Shown: positions 47,601 through 59,989, numbered from the stretch's first letter. The stretch: DNA of 64,000 nt from Archivesica marissinica (GCA_014843695.1 CM026404.1:89455679-89519678); one strand, 5' to 3'. Notes: generated by a model not told the origin, from the letters alone. Numbers and translations are program-made.

Positions 47601-50600
47601 GGGGACATGTTTGTACTACAACTCTAAGGGGACATGTGCTGTACTACAACTCTAAGGGGACATGTGTTGTACTACAACTCTAAGGGGACATGTGTTGTAC
47701 TACAACTCTAAGGGGACATGTTTTGTACTACAACTCTAAGGGGACATGTGTTGTACTACAACTCTAAGGGGACATGTTTTGTACTACAACTCTAAGGGGC
47801 ATGTGTTGTACTACAACTCTAAGGGGACATGTGTTGTACTACAACTCTAAGGGGACATGTGTTGTACTACAACTCTAAGGGGACATGTTTTGTACTACAA
47901 CTCTAAGGGGACATGTTTTGTACTACAACTCTAAGGGGACATGTTCTGTACTAAAACTCTAAGGGGACATGTTTTGTACTACAACTCTAAGGGGACATGT
48001 TTTGTACTACAACTCTAAGGGGACATGTTTTGTACTACAACTCTAAGGGGACATGTTTTGTACTACAACTCTAAGGGGACATGTGTTGTACTACAACTCT
48101 AAGGGGACATGTTTTGTACTACAACTCTAAGGGGACATGTTCTGTACTACAACTCTAAGGGGACATGTTCTGTACTACAACTCTAAGGGGACATGTTCTG
48201 TACTACAACTCTAAGGGGACATGTGCTGTACTACAACTCTAAGGGGACATGTGTTGTACTACAACTCTAAGGGGACATGTGCTGTACTACAACTCTAAGG
48301 GGACATGTTCTGTACTACAACTCTAAGGGGACATGTGTTGTACTACAACTCTAAGGGGACATGTGCTGTACTACAACTGTTTGGGGGCACATGTTGTATT
48401 ACAACTCTAAGGGGACATGTGTTGTACTACACCTCTAAGGGGACATGTGCTGTACTACAACTCTAAGGGGACATATGTTGTACTACAACTCTAAGGGGAC
48501 ATGTGCTGTACTACAACTCTAAGGGGACATGTGTTGTACCACAACTCTAAGGGGACATGTGTTGTACTACAACTCTAAGGGGACATGTGTTGTACCACAA
48601 CTCTAAGGGGACATGTGTTGTACCACATCTCTAAGGGGACATGTGTTGTACCACAACTCTAAGGGGACATGTGTTGTACTACAACTCTAAGGGGACATGT
48701 GTTGTACCACAACTATAAGGGGACATGTGTTGTACCCGGGGGCACAACTCTAAGGGGACATGTGCTGTACTACAACTCTAAGGGGACATGTGTTGTACTA
48801 CAACTCTAAGGGAACATGTGCTGTACCACACCTCTAAGGGGACATGTGTTGTACCCGGGGGCACAACTCTAAGGGGGCATGTGTTGTACTACAACTCTAA
48901 GGGGACATGTGTTGTACTACAACTCTAAGGGGACATGTGCTGTACCACACCTCTAAGGGGACATGTGTTGTACCCGGGGGCACAACTCTAAGGGGGCATG
49001 TGCTGTACCACAACTCTAAGGGGACATGTGTTGTACTACAACTCTAAGGGGACATGTGTTGTACTACAACTCTAAGGGGACATGTGCTGTACCACAACTC
49101 TAAGGGGACATGTTCTGTACCACACCTCTAAGGGGACATGTGTTGTACTACAACTCTAAGGGGACATGTGTTGTACCACAACTCTAAGGGGACATGTGTT
49201 GTACTACAACTCTAAGGGGACATGTGTTGTACCCGGGGGCACAACTCTAAGGGGACATGTGATGTACCACATCTCTAAGGGGGCATGTGTTGTACTACAA
49301 CTCTAAGGGGACATGTGCTGTACTACAACTCTAAGGGGACATGTGTTGTACTACAACTCTAAGGGGACATGTGTTGTACCACAACTCTAAGGGGACATGT
49401 TCTTTAACACAACTCTAAGGGGGCATGTGTTGTACTACAACTCTAAGGGGGCATGTGTTGTACTACAACTCTAAGGGGACATGCGCTGTACTACAACTCT
49501 AAGGGGACATGTGTTGTACTACAACTCTAAGGGGACATGTGCTGTACTACAACTCTAAGGGGGCATGTGTTGTACTACAACTCTAAGGGGGCATGTTTTG
49601 TACTACAACTCTAAGGGGACATGTTTTGTACTACAACTCTAAATGGACATGTTCTGTACTAAAACTCTAAGGGGACATGTTTTGTACTACAACTCTAAGG
49701 GGACATGTTTTGTACTACAACTCTAATGGGACATGTTTTGTACTACAACTCTAAGGGGACATGTTTTGTACTACAACTCTAAGGGGACATGTTCTGTACT
49801 AAAACTCTAAGGGGACATGTTTTGTACTACAACTCTAAGGGGACATGTTTTGTACTACAACTCTAATGGGACATGTTCTGTACTACAACTCTAAGGGGAC
49901 GTGTTCTGTACTACAACTCTAAGGGGACATGTTCTGTACTACAACTCTAAGGGGACATGTGCTGTACTACAACTCTAAGGGGACATGTGCTGTACTACAA
50001 CTCTAAGGGGACATGTGCTGTACTACAACTCTAAGGGGACATGTTCTGTACTACAACTCTAAGGGGACATGTTTTGTACTTACAACTCTAAGGGGACATG
50101 TGCTGTACTACAACTGTTTGGGGGCACATGTTGTATTACAACTCTAAGGGGACATGTGTTGTACTACACCTCTAAGGGGACATGTGCTGTACTACAACTC
50201 TAAGGGGACATATGTTGTACTACAACTCTAAGGGGACATGTGTGTACTACAACTCTAAGGGGACATGTGTTGTACCACAACTCTAAGGGGACATGTGTTG
50301 TACTACAACTCTAAGGGGACATGTGTTGTACCACAACTCTAAGGGGACATGTGTTGTACCACATCTCTAAGGGGACATGTGTTGTACCACAACTCTAAGG
50401 GGACATGTGTTGTACTACAACTCTAAGGGGACATGTGTTGTACCACAACTATAAGGGGACATGTGTTGTACCCGGGGGCACAACTCTAAGGGGACATGTG
50501 CTGTACTACAACTCTAAGGGGACATGTGTTGTACCCGGGGGCACAACTCTAAGGGGACATGTGTTGTACCACAACTCTAAGGGGACATGTGTTGTACCCG

Positions 50601-52788
50601 GGGGCACAACTCTAAGGGGACATGTGTTGTACTACAACTCTAAGGGAACATGTGCTGTACCACACCTCTAAGGGGACATGTGTTGTACCCGGGGGCACAA
50701 CTCTAAGGGGGCATGTGCTGTACCACAACTCTAAGGGGACATGTGTTGTACTACAACTCTAAGGGGACATGTGTTGTACTACAACTCTAAGGGGACATGT
50801 GCTGTACCACAACTCTAAGGGGACATGTTCTGTACCACACCTCTAAGGGGACATGTGTTGTACTACAACTCTAAGGGGACATGTGTTGTACCACAACTCT
50901 AAGGGGACATGTGTTGTACTACAACTCTAAGGGGACATGTGTTGTACCCGGGGGCACAACTCTAAGGGGACATGTGCTGTACCACATCTCTAAGGGGACA
51001 TGTGTTGTACTACAACTCTAAGGGGACATGTGCTGTACTACAACTCTAAGGGGACATGTGTTGTACTACAACTCTAAGGGGACATGTGCTGTACTACAAC
51101 TCTAAGGGGACATGTGTTGTACTACAACTCTAAGGGGACATGTGTTGTACCACAACTCTAAGGGGACATGTTCTTTAACACAACTCTAAGGGGGCATGTG
51201 TTGTACTACAACTCTAAGGGGGCATGTGTTGTACTACAACTCTAAGGGGACATGCGCTGTTCTACAACTCTAAGGGGACATGTGTTGTACTACAACTCTA
51301 AGGGGACATGTGCTGTACTACAACTCTAAGGGGGCATGTGTTGTACTACAACTCTAAGGGGACATGTGCTGTACTACAACTCTAAGGGGACATGTGTTGT
51401 ACCACAACTCTAAGGGGACATGTGTTGTACTACAACTCTAAGGGGACATGTGCTGTACCACAACTCTAAGGGGACATGTGTTGTACCACATCTCTAAGGG
51501 GACATGTGTTGTACCACAACTCTAAGGGGACATGTGTTGTACTACAACTCTAAGGGGACATGTGTTGTACCACAACTATAAGGGGACATGTGTTGTACCC
51601 GGGGGCACAACTCTAAGGGGACATGTGCTGTACTACAACTCTAAGGGGACATGTGTTGTACCCGGGGGCACAACTCTAAGGGGACATGTGTTGTACCACA
51701 ACTCTAAGGGGACATGTGTTGTACCCGGGGGCACAACTCTAAGGGGACATGTGCTGTACCACATCTCTAAGGGGACATGTGTTGTACCACAACTCTAAGG
51801 GGACATGTGTTGTACTACAACTCTAAGGGGACATGTGTTGTACCCGGGGGCACAACTCTAAGGGGACATGTGCTGTACCACATCTCTAAGGGGGCATGTG
51901 TTGTACCACAACTCTAAGGGGACATGTGTTGTACTACAACTCTAAGGGGACATGTGTTGTACTACAACTCTAAGGGGACATGTGTTGTACTACAACTCTA
52001 AGGGGACATGTGTTGTACTACAACTCTAAGGGGGCATGTTTTGTACTACAAATCTAAGGGGACATGTTTTGTACTACAACTCTAAGGGGACATGTTCTGT
52101 ACTAAAACTCTAAGGGGACATGTTTTGTACTACAACTCTAAGGGGGCATGTTTTGTACTACAACTCTAAGGGGGCATGTGTTGTACTACAACTCTAAGGG
52201 GACATGTTTTGTACTACAACTCTAAGGGGGCATGTGTTGTACTACAACTCTAAGGGGGCATGTGTTGTACTACAACTCTAAGGGGACATGTTTTGTACCA
52301 CAACTCTAAGGGGACATGTTCTGTACTACAACTCTAAGGGGACATGTTCTGTACCACAACTCTAAGAGGACATGTTCTGTACCACATCTCTAAGGGGACA
52401 TGTGTTGTACTACAACTCTAAGGTGACATGTTTTGTACCACAACTCTAAGGGGACATGTTCTGTACTACAACTCTAAGGGGACATGTGTTGTACTACAAC
52501 TCTAAGGTGACATGTTTTGTACCACAACTCTAAGGGGACATGTTCTGTACTACAACTCTAAGGGGACATGTGCTGTACTACAACTCTAAGGGGACATGTT
52601 CTGTACCACAACTCTAAGGGGACATGTTCTGTACTACAACTCTAAGGAGACATGTTCTGTACTACAACTCTAAGGGGACATGTTCTGTACTACAACTCTA
52701 AGGGGACATGTTCTGTACTACAACTCTAAGGGGACATGTGTTGTACCACATCTCTAAGGGGACATGTTTTGTACCACATCTCTAAGGG
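38671..52788. repeat. 28-bp minisatellite, 14.1 kb (about 500 units), with 1,737-bp higher-order period
   Basis: Units read TCTAAGGGGACATGTGTTGT then ACTACAAC. Variants include GTGCTGT, TTTTGT and TTCTGT cores, CCACAAC ends, GGGGGCATG, TCTTTAACAC, and a unit where CCCGGGGGCAC replaces the end. A unique unit (CTGTTTGGGGGCACATG) occurs at 40961, 44366, 46103, 48378 and 50115, and two of the spacings are exactly 1,737 bp (62 units plus one extra base from a TGTACTTACAAC unit). The unit carries TAA in one frame. With a 28-bp period that stop is met every 84 bp in each frame, so frames stay short except where variants remove it. Confidence 0.97.
42640..42740. other. Disturbed patch inside the 28-bp array
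   Basis: Several units lose one or two bases and one reads GTGTGTACACAACGGG. Similar patches lie at 38945-39045 and 43070-43265. They resemble sequencing or consensus errors. Confidence 0.5.
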
Positions 52789-53371
52789 GATGTTGCCAGT
52801 TGGTTTATTCTCGTTGCCATGTGATGTTAAATATGCGATGCTTTTTTAACATTTTGTTCAAGAGGAGAAATTAGATGTCATAATTTGGCACGAATAAAAC
52901 ACTCCGAAAATACATTTGAATGAACCACACTCGGTACCTCCCCCCCAACTTCTACATGGGGCAACGTGCCCTCGGACTTCAACTAGTCAAATCTACGTTG
53001 TGCAAAATATATGCAAAACAAACAATATTTGCACGAAATGTTATTATTGTCATATATAAATAGTAATGTATTATATAAATACATTAATCTATTTAATATA
53101 CGACATCATTGATTTACCATGTACTATATATATTTGTTTTATGCATATCGTCTGCTCTCATTTTCGCGCCTAAAAATATCAATTCTATTTTTGCACGGGA
53201 AAGATTAATTATCGGGACTGATTGCACATGTGGCCAGTTGTGTAATTTTAAATGGCCGAATCTTTTGATGCGCGGAAAATCCTAATAATATTAGGTAACG
53301 TAACAGATGTTACGGCGTCTGTAAGTCTACTTGACCATCGCTGGTCTGTATATAAGAAACGAACGTTATCA
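52789..53371. other. No gene recognised
   Basis: Unique AT-rich DNA with a CCCCCCC run at 52940. Confidence 0.4.
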
Positions 53372-53622
53372 CCCATCCAGGGATCGCAGGTTCGATCCCC
53401 CGTCTGACCCTAATAAAATTAAGTCTTTCAGATGGGACGTTAAACCGAGGTCTCGTGTCGGTGCTGTACACCGTGCACGTAAAAGAACCAGAGGAGACTC
53501 TGAAATGGGTATCTCTCTGTATCATTGCACTATCCTCCAAAATCTAAAATGACTAATCTCTTCAGGAAGCGTCGCTCATATGGGCAACCGGTAGCGACGA
53601 TAAATAAACGTAAAACACAATC
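53372..53622 (+). mobile_element. SINE A, head truncated
   Basis: Starts within the anticodon-arm region (ATCCAGGGATCGCAGG), has an intact B box GGTTCGATCCCCC, and continues to the tail ACCGGTAGCGACGATAAAT. First of four SINEs in a row. Confidence 0.87.
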
Positions 53623-53624
53623 AC

Positions 53625-53838
53625 GCTGGACTGGTAATCCAGGGATCGCAGGTTCGACCCCCCGTCTGACCGTAATAAAATTAACAGTTTTCAGATGGGA
53701 CGTTAAACCGAGGTCTCGTGTCGGTGCTTTACACCGTACACCAGAACAATTCTCCAAAATCTAAAATGACTAATCTCTTCAGGAGGCGTCGCTAATATGG
53801 GCAACCGTTAGCGACGATAAATAAACGTAAATACACAC
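53625..53838 (+). mobile_element. SINE A with about 60-bp internal deletion
   Basis: The head CGCTGGACTGGTAATCCAGG and B box GGTTCGACCCCCC are present. The body jumps from CACCGTACACCAGAACAA to TTCTCCAAAATC, missing the part with the CTCTGGAATGGG word. Confidence 0.85.
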
Positions 53839-53849
53839 AATCAAATCAC

Positions 53850-54102
53850 AACCGCCTTCGTGGTCGAGTGGTTAAGGTCGCTGACTTGTATACCACTGTA
53901 ACCTATCATCTCTGATGGTCACGGGTTCGAGCCCCGCTCAGACCGTGTCTCATTTATATGAAAAAGTTAACAGTTTCTTACGGAGGTTGGATCACCAAGT
54001 ACTGGTTAACCGCTGGAGCCTGCCCAGGAAAGGTGTTGTTAGGTAATCTGCCCGTCGCTCAAATGGGCAACCGGTAGCGACGTTAAATAAACTTAAATAA
54101 AA
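53850..54102 (+). mobile_element. Chimeric SINE: family B head and body, family A tail
   Basis: From CGTGGTCGAGTGGTTAAGG through GGAAAGGTGTTGTTAGGTAA it is family B. At about 54049 (CTGCCCGTCGCTC) it switches to the A tail ATGGGCAACCGGTAGCGACG and TTAAATAAAC, then an A-rich end. A full-length B copy (15757) has CCGGCGATATAGCCC at this point instead. Confidence 0.8.
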
Positions 54103-54117
54103 ATTAAAAAAATAAAA

Positions 54118-54395
54118 TCACTGATCTGTTGTCCAGTGGTAGCACGCTGGACTGGTAATCCAGAGATCGCAAGTTCGATCCCCCGTCTGACCCTAATAAA
54201 ATTAACAGTCTTTCAGATGGGTCTTTAAACCGAGATATCGTGTTGATGCGCATACACCGTGCACGTAAAAGAACCAGAGGAGCTCTGGTATGGATCTCTG
54301 TCTGTATCATTGCACTATCCTCCAACAATCTAAAATGACTAATCTCTTCGTCGCTCATATGGGTAACCGGTAGCGACGATAAATAAACGTAAAAA
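54118..54395 (+). mobile_element. SINE A, near full length
   Basis: The head GTCCAGTGGTAGCACGCTGG and B box AGTTCGATCCCC are present. A small deletion lies in the AATCTCTTC|GTCGCTC part of the tail. Confidence 0.87.
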
Positions 54396-54848
54396 CTCAC
54401 AATCAAATTAGACACACTTAGGTGACGTCCTGGATACGGATTGTTACGTAATCTCAAAAGTGAGATATAGAATACTGTTTTTATGATAGATTATTATAGA
54501 CATTAAGAGAAAATTAATTTATGAAGTTAATTGCGTATTTAAAAATATTTAAAAATAAATACGAGCTATAAGATTATTCAGCCGAGATAAGGAACATATT
54601 TAGTTCCGGTGAATATAATCTACTATTGTGAGACGAAGGTTATTGAAGCGGAAACATTGAAATGATTGTATGAAGAGAGGAGTTATGGATTAAAGAGCTT
54701 AGAGCTGATTGGGACAATTAACAATAAATGACTAATTAAATAATAAATGAATTAAGCAGAATAATATGCATGAGATATGCACCAGAAAATAAGAAATACG
54801 GAAGAAATTATATAGAAGAAAGACAAACCACTGTGTTGTGTTATAATT
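54396..54848. other. No gene recognised
   Basis: AT-rich, purine-biased sequence with frequent stops. Confidence 0.4.
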
Positions 54849-55061
54849 GTGAGACAGAAACTACCAAATACCCGTAGACAAATCCAGTGGATCTATGATA
54901 GGTTAGACCCTGACAGGAGCTCTACTGAGATAGTGAGAGAGATATCGAAGTGTGGACCACCACACCCACTTGGGGTTCGTCAGCCAAACTTTGGAGGACC
55001 ACGTGTTCGACACAACGTCCACATCCTAACGCCATCTCCTGAACCCGTGCCTGCATCATGA
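54849..55061 (+). CDS. Short open frame of balanced composition, possible exon or relic
   Basis: It is 70 codons and not part of any repeat recognised here. The residues (e.g. RRQIQWIYDRLDPDRSS, then REISKCGPPHPLG) are balanced and polar, unlike the repeat shadows nearby. Upstream DNA (TTATAATTGTGAGACAG) could serve as a weak splice acceptor. I do not recognise a family, and one frame of this length can occur by chance. Confidence 0.2.
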   Translation: MRQKLPNTRRQIQWIYDRLDPDRSSTEIVREISKCGPPHPLGVRQPNFGGPRVRHNVHILTPSPEPVPAS

Positions 55062-55616
55062 CAATATCTGCCATTGTAAATGTAGCGACTTCATATTTCA
55101 TTTGTTATCAGCTAATACATACGTGATATATATATATATACATTTCACTTGCTCAAATATTGTTATTGTATATGTAGAATGGAACACCATTGAAGCGTCA
55201 TGGATACAGCGCGCGTGCAAATGGGTGTTGTATTCAGTGAATGGGCATGTTCATATATTACCGGCGCCTAATGTGACATATTTTATATCATCTTACAGAC
55301 ACATGAATACCTGTATCATACTAAACATGGGGAAGAAAGGTCGTCAAAAACAGGAGAAATTAATACTTACGCCTCGGAAGTTAACTTAAAATGTTCAATT
55401 ACTTAATATATGATACACTAACTGTATTGAGGTGGGAGAATGTCCGCAGATACAGATGTCGTAAATTAGTACGACGGTCTATTTAACATTCTATAAATCA
55501 ATTTCGCAACAGTTCGACCTATATAAATATATATTTAATAATTAGGTCAGTCTTATTTATGTACATGATATGTTCAACACGTTATATAATACGTACATGT
55601 ATTATAACACTACTCA
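55062..55616. other. No gene recognised
   Basis: Unique AT-rich sequence with a short TATATA run near 55128. Confidence 0.4.
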
Positions 55617-55800
55617 GAAGGGGTATCCGAAGCCGACTGGTTAAGATCGTTCACTACATGGAGCCAATCCAACTGGGGTGTCGAATTATTTCATGTGAGG
55701 AGACTGACTACCCAGCTGGCTTGCGGAGGGTTGGTGGTTGTACCAGTGTACGCGTCGGAGAGGCACACGGTGTCTTTCCTCACCAATAATAGTTGGAGTG
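55617..55800 (+). mobile_element. SINE F, diverged
   Basis: The head-like GTATCCGAAGCCGACTGG, TTAAGATCGTTCACTACATG, GGGGTGTCGAATTATTTC, CCCAGCTGGCTTGCGGAGG and CACCAATAATAGTTGG follow the order seen in the minus-strand F copies. Confidence 0.65.
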
Positions 55801-55833
55801 TCTACATATGACTTAACCAGTTGGTGCGACGCT

Positions 55834-56391
<558 letters not shown>

Positions 56392-57232
56392 GCAACAACA
56401 GCTTAGGTCCTTTATTTGCATATAAGCCAACAAATGGATCATTTACAAGCACCAACATAACAAATATATACAAAGGTAAATAACGCAGCATGGCAAAGAT
56501 GGCGAGATCGCATGACCTTATTGTTAGCATACACCATCCGTAAGGTTTCTGTGACAACACCTTCATATCTGCACGCACTCTTCGCGTTCATTTGAAACGG
56601 TATATTGCAAATCGTGGGCACATGTGAGTCAGTAGTCCACTGGTTACGCGTGACACCGGGGGCCCATGAACTCGTAATAGTGACAGTCTCAATAACCAGT
56701 CACGTTGTGTTGATAATTTATTAGACAATATCGATACAATTTCAATCTATGACTACCCAGAACATACCACCATTCTATCTACCTATCTCGCTACTGCACA
56801 ATAAACGAAAGTCTTGCATCATTACGGCCCAGGCCGATTCTCTGACGTAGGCCGAATAAAAAGTAAAAGTAAAGTGTTTGTTTATTATAGTGTCACCCCT
56901 ATTTAAATTATACCCCCATTTCTGACTTATGAGACATCTCTATTTTATTAACATCAGTACTTCCAGAACCTTTGCTTGTATGCCAGGCGCCAAGCTGGTA
57001 GGCAATCGGTAACCATTCTTTAACTAGTTGGCGGCTCACCAACCGGCCATATCAGAACGGACCCCTGACGAGATTATTATTTTTTTAATTATTATTGTTG
57101 TTATTATTATTATTACAAATATACATAAAGTGATATTCTGTGTAGAAAGACGACCTCGCACGTGCAGTTGTATGCGAGTGTATGGTCTTATAAACAGCAG
57201 TAATTTTAATAAAACCTGCTAAAAGTGATTTA
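56392..57232. other. No gene recognised
   Basis: Unique sequence with a short ATT-type run at 57076-57113. No supported gene. Confidence 0.4.
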
Positions 57233-57588
57233 TACGGTGTTCCGTTAGGGCCATCGCGGTATATAGAGGGAAATCAGGAAGGCGATGGTACGATGGCACG
57301 ATGGTACGATGTCGATGGTACGATGGCACGATGTCGATGGTACGATGTCGATGGTACGATGGCACGATGCCGATGGTACGATGGTACGATGTCGATGGTA
57401 CGATGGCACGATGTCGATGGTACGATGGCACGATGTCGATGGTCGATGGTACGATGTCGATGGTACGATGGTCAACGCCATCGTACCATCGTACCATCGA
57501 CATCGTGCCATCGTACCATCGACATCGTGCCATCGTACCATCGCGTTACATTTTTTATATACCGCGATGACCCTAACGGAACACCGTA
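57233..57588. mobile_element. 356-bp foldback element with 33-bp TIRs and internal palindromic minisatellite
   Basis: The left end TACGGTGTTCCGTTAGGG (continuing to CGGTATATA, 57233-57265) is inverted at 57556-57588 with a single mismatch. The flanks on both sides read GATTTA (57227-57232 and 57589-57594), a likely 6-bp target duplication, though a TA duplication is also possible. Inside, GATGGTACGATGGCAC and GATGTCGATGGTAC words repeat to about 57475, then the complement (CCATCGTACCATCGACATCG) runs to 57543, so most of the element can fold on itself. No coding capacity. Confidence 0.82.
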
Positions 57589-58169
57589 GATTTACGCACA
57601 TTACATTATTTGCTATTATAATATGTTACGGATATATGGAGAACGACGAACGAACAAAAACGAATATCCTACTTCAAGTGCATTAAATAGGTCTAAGATT
57701 GGATGTCTGTACCAAAATATTTGGGTAATACTAGTGCAATTACATGATAGCAACCGTATTTAGAAATTGTGATGGTTATTGTGAACAAGATATTATACTA
57801 AAATTTCAAAAAAAAATTAAATCAATAAAATGCAAAAAAAATCCCTTTGCCGTATAACATATTGACTGCTAGAGAGGTGAAAGATCAGTACATAATTATA
57901 TGTCTAAACTCATTAAATCAGAAATCGCTTCTATACCCCAACAATTTTAAGGGGGAACATGCCCCCGGACCCCCATATATTGCCTCGGTTGAAATTTGCC
58001 TCTGGCTACGGTACTGCTTTGATGAATATGAAAACAAACGTTCAAAGACAATTTATATTAATTGACTGTCCGTAAGTTTTGCTATGTCAATATTCAACAT
58101 TTGAATGATTACTAAATGATTCCAAATTAATATGTAAAAAAAATGTAACTTGTCGCATCAATATCATGT
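57589..58169. other. No gene recognised
   Basis: AT-rich. The 72-codon frame at 57847-58065 has no signature. Confidence 0.4.
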
Positions 58170-58390
58170 ATGTATGTTCCATTAATGTGAAACCCCTCTC
58201 GGGGACCTAGACATGTTTTCCTGGGCAGGCTTAGCCGAACTAAGCGATTAACCAGTACTAAGCAATGTGTGTGAGGTGCCTTGCTCAATGACACTACATA
58301 CGTGGCCTGACCGAGTATCGAACCCGGGACCGTTCGATTCCAAATCCGACGCTCTACCACTGGACCACGGACGCCACGCGGACACCAAAA
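58170..58390 (-). mobile_element. tRNA-derived SINE, family G (proline-like head)
   Basis: The minus-strand head is GTGGTCCAGTGGTAGAGCG with TCGGATTTGGAATCG (TGG would be a proline anticodon) and a B box GGGTTCGATACTCGG. The body has GTAGTGTCATTGAGCAAGG and TTAGTTCGGCTAAGCC, ending in GTCCCCGAGAGGGG. Only one copy in the window. Confidence 0.75.
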
Positions 58391-58571
58391 GTCAATGATC
58401 ATAAATAAAATAGTATCTTCTCCTGCATCATGTTATCGTAGACAAAGTGTCGACCTGTCAACAAATACTATAACTTATTAATAATAACTACCGAGTATAT
58501 AAGCAGCGATAGGTTATTATGACGGTGATTTTGTTTTAATTGTCGTCTACAAATGTTATCACCAATATCTG
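58391..58571. other. Linker sharing a phrase with 58930-58990
   Basis: GTTATTATGACGGTGATTTTG, TCGTCTACAAATG and TCACCAA recur at 58936-58992, so this segment was duplicated around the SINE A copy. Confidence 0.55.
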
Positions 58572-58838
58572 GTAACACGCTGGACTGGTAATCCAGGTAT
58601 CGCAGGTTCGATCCCCCGTCTGGCCCTAATAAAAATAACAGTCTTTCGGATGGGACGTTAAACCGAGGTCTCGTGTTTGGTGTTTTACACCGTGCACGTA
58701 AAAGAACCAGAGGATACTCTGGAATGGGTCTCTGTCTGTATCATTGCACTATCCTCCAAAAATCTAAAATTACTAATCTCTTCAGGAGGCGTCGCTCATA
58801 TGGGCAACCGGTAGCGACGATAAATAAGCGTAAAACAC
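58572..58838 (+). mobile_element. SINE A, slightly head-truncated, with CA tail
   Basis: Starts at TAACACGCTGGACTGG, B box GGTTCGATCCCCC, tail GATAAATAAGCGTAAAACAC running into CACACACACA (58835-58848). Confidence 0.88.
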
Positions 58839-58867
58839 ACACACACACATACAATACATAGCATGAA

Positions 58868-58930
58868 CATACAAATGGTTTGGGCCACAAGTTTTAACAA
58901 TATTAGACAACGGCCCACACCAGGAAACGC
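58868..58930 (+). repeat. LINE-end / repeat J fragment
   Basis: TTTGGGCCACAAGTTTTAAC and ATTAGACAACGGCCCA match the end of the 36903-37430 element in inverted orientation. Confidence 0.55.
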
Positions 58931-59009
58931 ATTGTTAGGTTATTATGACGGTGATTTTGTTTAATTGCCGTCTATAAATGTTCTCACCAACATGATCAAT
59001 ATTTATTTT

Positions 59010-59300
59010 AGGTGCGAGTTATAGCGCAGTGGCAGCGCGTTCGCTTCAGGTGCGAGTTATAGCGCAGTGGCAGCGCGTTCGCTTCAGGTGCGAGTTATAG
59101 CGCAGTGGCAGCGCGTTCGCTTCAGGTGCGAAAGGCCCAGAATTCGAGCCTCCGCTGGAGCCGATACGAGTGTGCATTTAAATTCCACATTGCCTCTTCT
59201 CTCTCCCTCATGACGATAGATTCCATCACGAATGAGGTCTCGAGAGTGATTAATATAAGTTATAAGAACTTGTTTCGCAATCGAGCTAAAATAAATGTGT
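59010..59300 (+). mobile_element. SINE D with tandemly triplicated tRNA head
   Basis: A 38-bp segment holding the A box (AGGTGCGAGTTATAGCGCAG then TGGCAGCGCGTTCGCTTC) occurs at 59010, 59048 and 59086 in perfect copies. The body follows from 59124 with B-box-like AATTCGAGCCTCC and a tail GAGTGATTAATATAAG, CTTGTTTCGCAATCGAGC. The extra heads precede a single B box. Confidence 0.87.
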
Positions 59301-59989
59301 ATAAGCTAAGTATGTATACATTGCACTGTACCGTAAATAACTGATATGTTCGCGTGTAGACACGTACATTACAATACTAATATGTTGTCACAATCGAATA
59401 TATTTTCGCGAAATTTTGAATTCGTGATGGCCTTCTTTCGCGAAATAAAACACACGCGAATAAATAGTTATTTACAGTAATTCCCGCCACAGTTTATTTA
59501 TTGAGCATGAATACAGAATTGTATTGCATTTATTGCGTATATTTACGGCCCATATTATATCATGAATGTGGTTATCAGAAGATATATTGATAATTTCAAT
59601 GGGTTAATATAAAAAAAACGTATTTCAGCTACACAAAATATGTCCATATTTAATGTGTTTTAAATGTAAATTTGACTGGCAGCGAGAACATTTGGAAATT
59701 CACATTAAGGGAAGTACCTCAACAGAATGAATGCAAACTTTAAGCGTAGTCATGTTATATTTTATCACATTTTAATACCATAAACTATAGTGCCAAAGCC
59801 TGTAATGATATGTTACTTGTCAGAAGAGATATTCTGTATAGATAGTGTATATATATGCGAAATAATGATATGTTTTTATAACTATGGCTCTTATGTTGTA
59901 ATTAGTTAATTGTTTTATGTCAATTTGGAAGTCAAATTTTGAAATTAAATAATACGATACAGATAAATACGATATAGCTACTAGCTTAA
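59301..59989. other. No gene recognised
   Basis: AT-rich unique DNA. Confidence 0.4.

Noticed and set aside
38671..52788. CRISPR-like array
   Set aside because: The 28-bp units are contiguous with no unique spacers, in clearly eukaryotic repeat DNA.
53310..53764. Short frames on both strands with GIEPAIPGW or RDRRFDPPSD residues
   Set aside because: They are translations of SINE A and recur wherever the SINE occurs.
58310..58390. Proline tRNA gene
   Set aside because: Anticodon-like TGG and a B box are present, but the anticodon stem has a mismatch and the 3' half runs into a SINE body.
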